64,000 nt of DNA from Candidatus Paceibacterota bacterium. Lineage in GTDB: Bacteria > Verrucomicrobiota > Verrucomicrobiia > Limisphaerales > UBA8199. Within the stretch, counting starts at the first letter, position 1. Each line of letters begins with the position of its first letter. This document shows positions 63,663 to 64,000 of this stretch, in pieces. The notes under the pieces were generated by a model. That model was not told the DNA's origin and did no database searches. It worked only from the letters and a program-made list of their open reading frames with translations. Made by a program: the position numbers and the translations under genes. The DNA is taken from positions 1-64,000 of the forward strand of contig DAOTCE010000003.1 of NCBI GenBank assembly GCA_035452965.1, written 5' to 3'.

Positions 63663-64000
63663 CGGCGGCGATATTGACAGCTAAGTGAAGTCGGGGCACG
63701 AAGAAAAGTAGGTTCTTCGCGGGGTTGCAGGGATTGCCGATAGCGATTTATCGTCGCGCACTCCCCAATTTACGTCCAGCACCCCCGCCAGACGGGCTCG
63801 ACGCCGTTACGCTTGTCGCATACCGGCGTTGGCTTGCGGCTGGCTGGAGGATGGCTTGTTAGTGCGGTCGGGCTACGGTGTGTATCCCATGGGGAGCGAT
63901 CCCCATGGGATACACACCGGGGCACCACCGTCTCGTCACCGTAACCCCAAGCCATAGAGGCCGGGGTCGGCGAAGACTGGAAAAGGCAGGCAGGCTGGAT
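63663..64000. other. Intergenic region with dispersed repeat, runs off the window
   Basis: About 338 bases upstream of nagB. It carries palindrome copy 3 and an inverted match to the copy at 25775-25946. A frame at 63770-63955 (minus) is repeat-derived. No gene supported. Confidence 0.7.
63825..64000 (-). repeat. Dispersed intergenic repeat, copy 3, with 52-base palindrome
   Basis: Reverse-complement version of copy 1 across about 170 bases; the palindrome core is at 63876-63919 with 20-base arms and a centre GCGA instead of GCGC. It runs to the window edge, so its full length is not visible. Confidence 0.85.

Noticed and set aside
25848..63923. Palindromes as a CRISPR array
   Set aside because: Copies are more than 15 kb apart, without spacers or cas genes.

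Overview
This 64 kb window is a GC-rich, gene-dense bacterial chromosome segment. Its gene content points to a free-living member of the Verrucomicrobiota (PVC superphylum), probably near the Pedosphaera/Limisphaerales group. The reasons are a pseudopilin with the FTLIELLVVIAIIAILAALL-type N-terminus and an FLDGS tail, several FGly-type sulfatases mixed with secreted glycoside hydrolases, short lineage-type hypothetical proteins, and two adjacent uvrA genes that recall the double-length UvrA of Chlamydiae. The assignment comes from gene content only; there is no rRNA or tRNA gene in the window.

Layout. 0-9 kb: ubiX-ubiA (minus strand), then a plus-strand run of a lipoprotein amidase, an SDR sugar-nucleotide enzyme, a HAD phosphatase, a deoxyhypusine-synthase-like protein, a PfkB/HldE-like kinase, a membrane-anchored unknown and a pseudopilin. 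9-13 kb: a minus-strand operon luxE-like / MFS / luxC-like / queD, that is, a fatty-acid-reductase pair without luciferase. 13-17 kb: an OPT transporter, a membrane protein and an NADPH-FMN reductase. 17-23.5 kb: two full-length, non-identical uvrA genes in tandem, followed by a translationally coupled Uma2 nuclease. 23.6-32.5 kb: a secreted alpha/beta-hydrolase-GH5 fusion, a sulfatase, a PH-domain protein, a macrodomain deacetylase, a D-aminoacylase, a GH43-like protein and an HEYLH lipoprotein. 32.8-38.3 kb: a compact heme operon hemE-hemN-hemY-hemH, with a convergent FeoA-like gene. 38.3-48.3 kb: an LTA-synthase-like sulfatase, an O-methyltransferase, a DUF932 phage/plasmid-type gene in a gene-poor patch, fmt, a zinc-ribbon/SHD1-like pair and nnrD. 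48.3-63.7 kb: a glycan-degradation block (sulfatase, S1/P1 nuclease, sulfatase, GH5-like lipoprotein, GH3, Tat-exported FAD oxidoreductase, GH36-like, UroD-like protein, sugar porter, NagB).

How it works together: the secreted sulfatases and glycosidases would strip sulfate and sugars from complex (probably sulfated or amino-sugar-containing) glycans, the sugar porter would import products and NagB would feed amino sugar to glycolysis.

The most unusual items are a 52-bp perfect palindrome present three times in intergenic DNA inside a larger (~170 bp) dispersed repeat; families of short repeats inserted in frame into protein linkers, especially in the UvrA proteins; the tandem UvrA-Uma2 operon; the luxE-MFS-luxC operon; a HAD / DHS-like / PfkB operon of unknown pathway; and a palindromic operator candidate between the divergent GH36-like and UroD-like genes.
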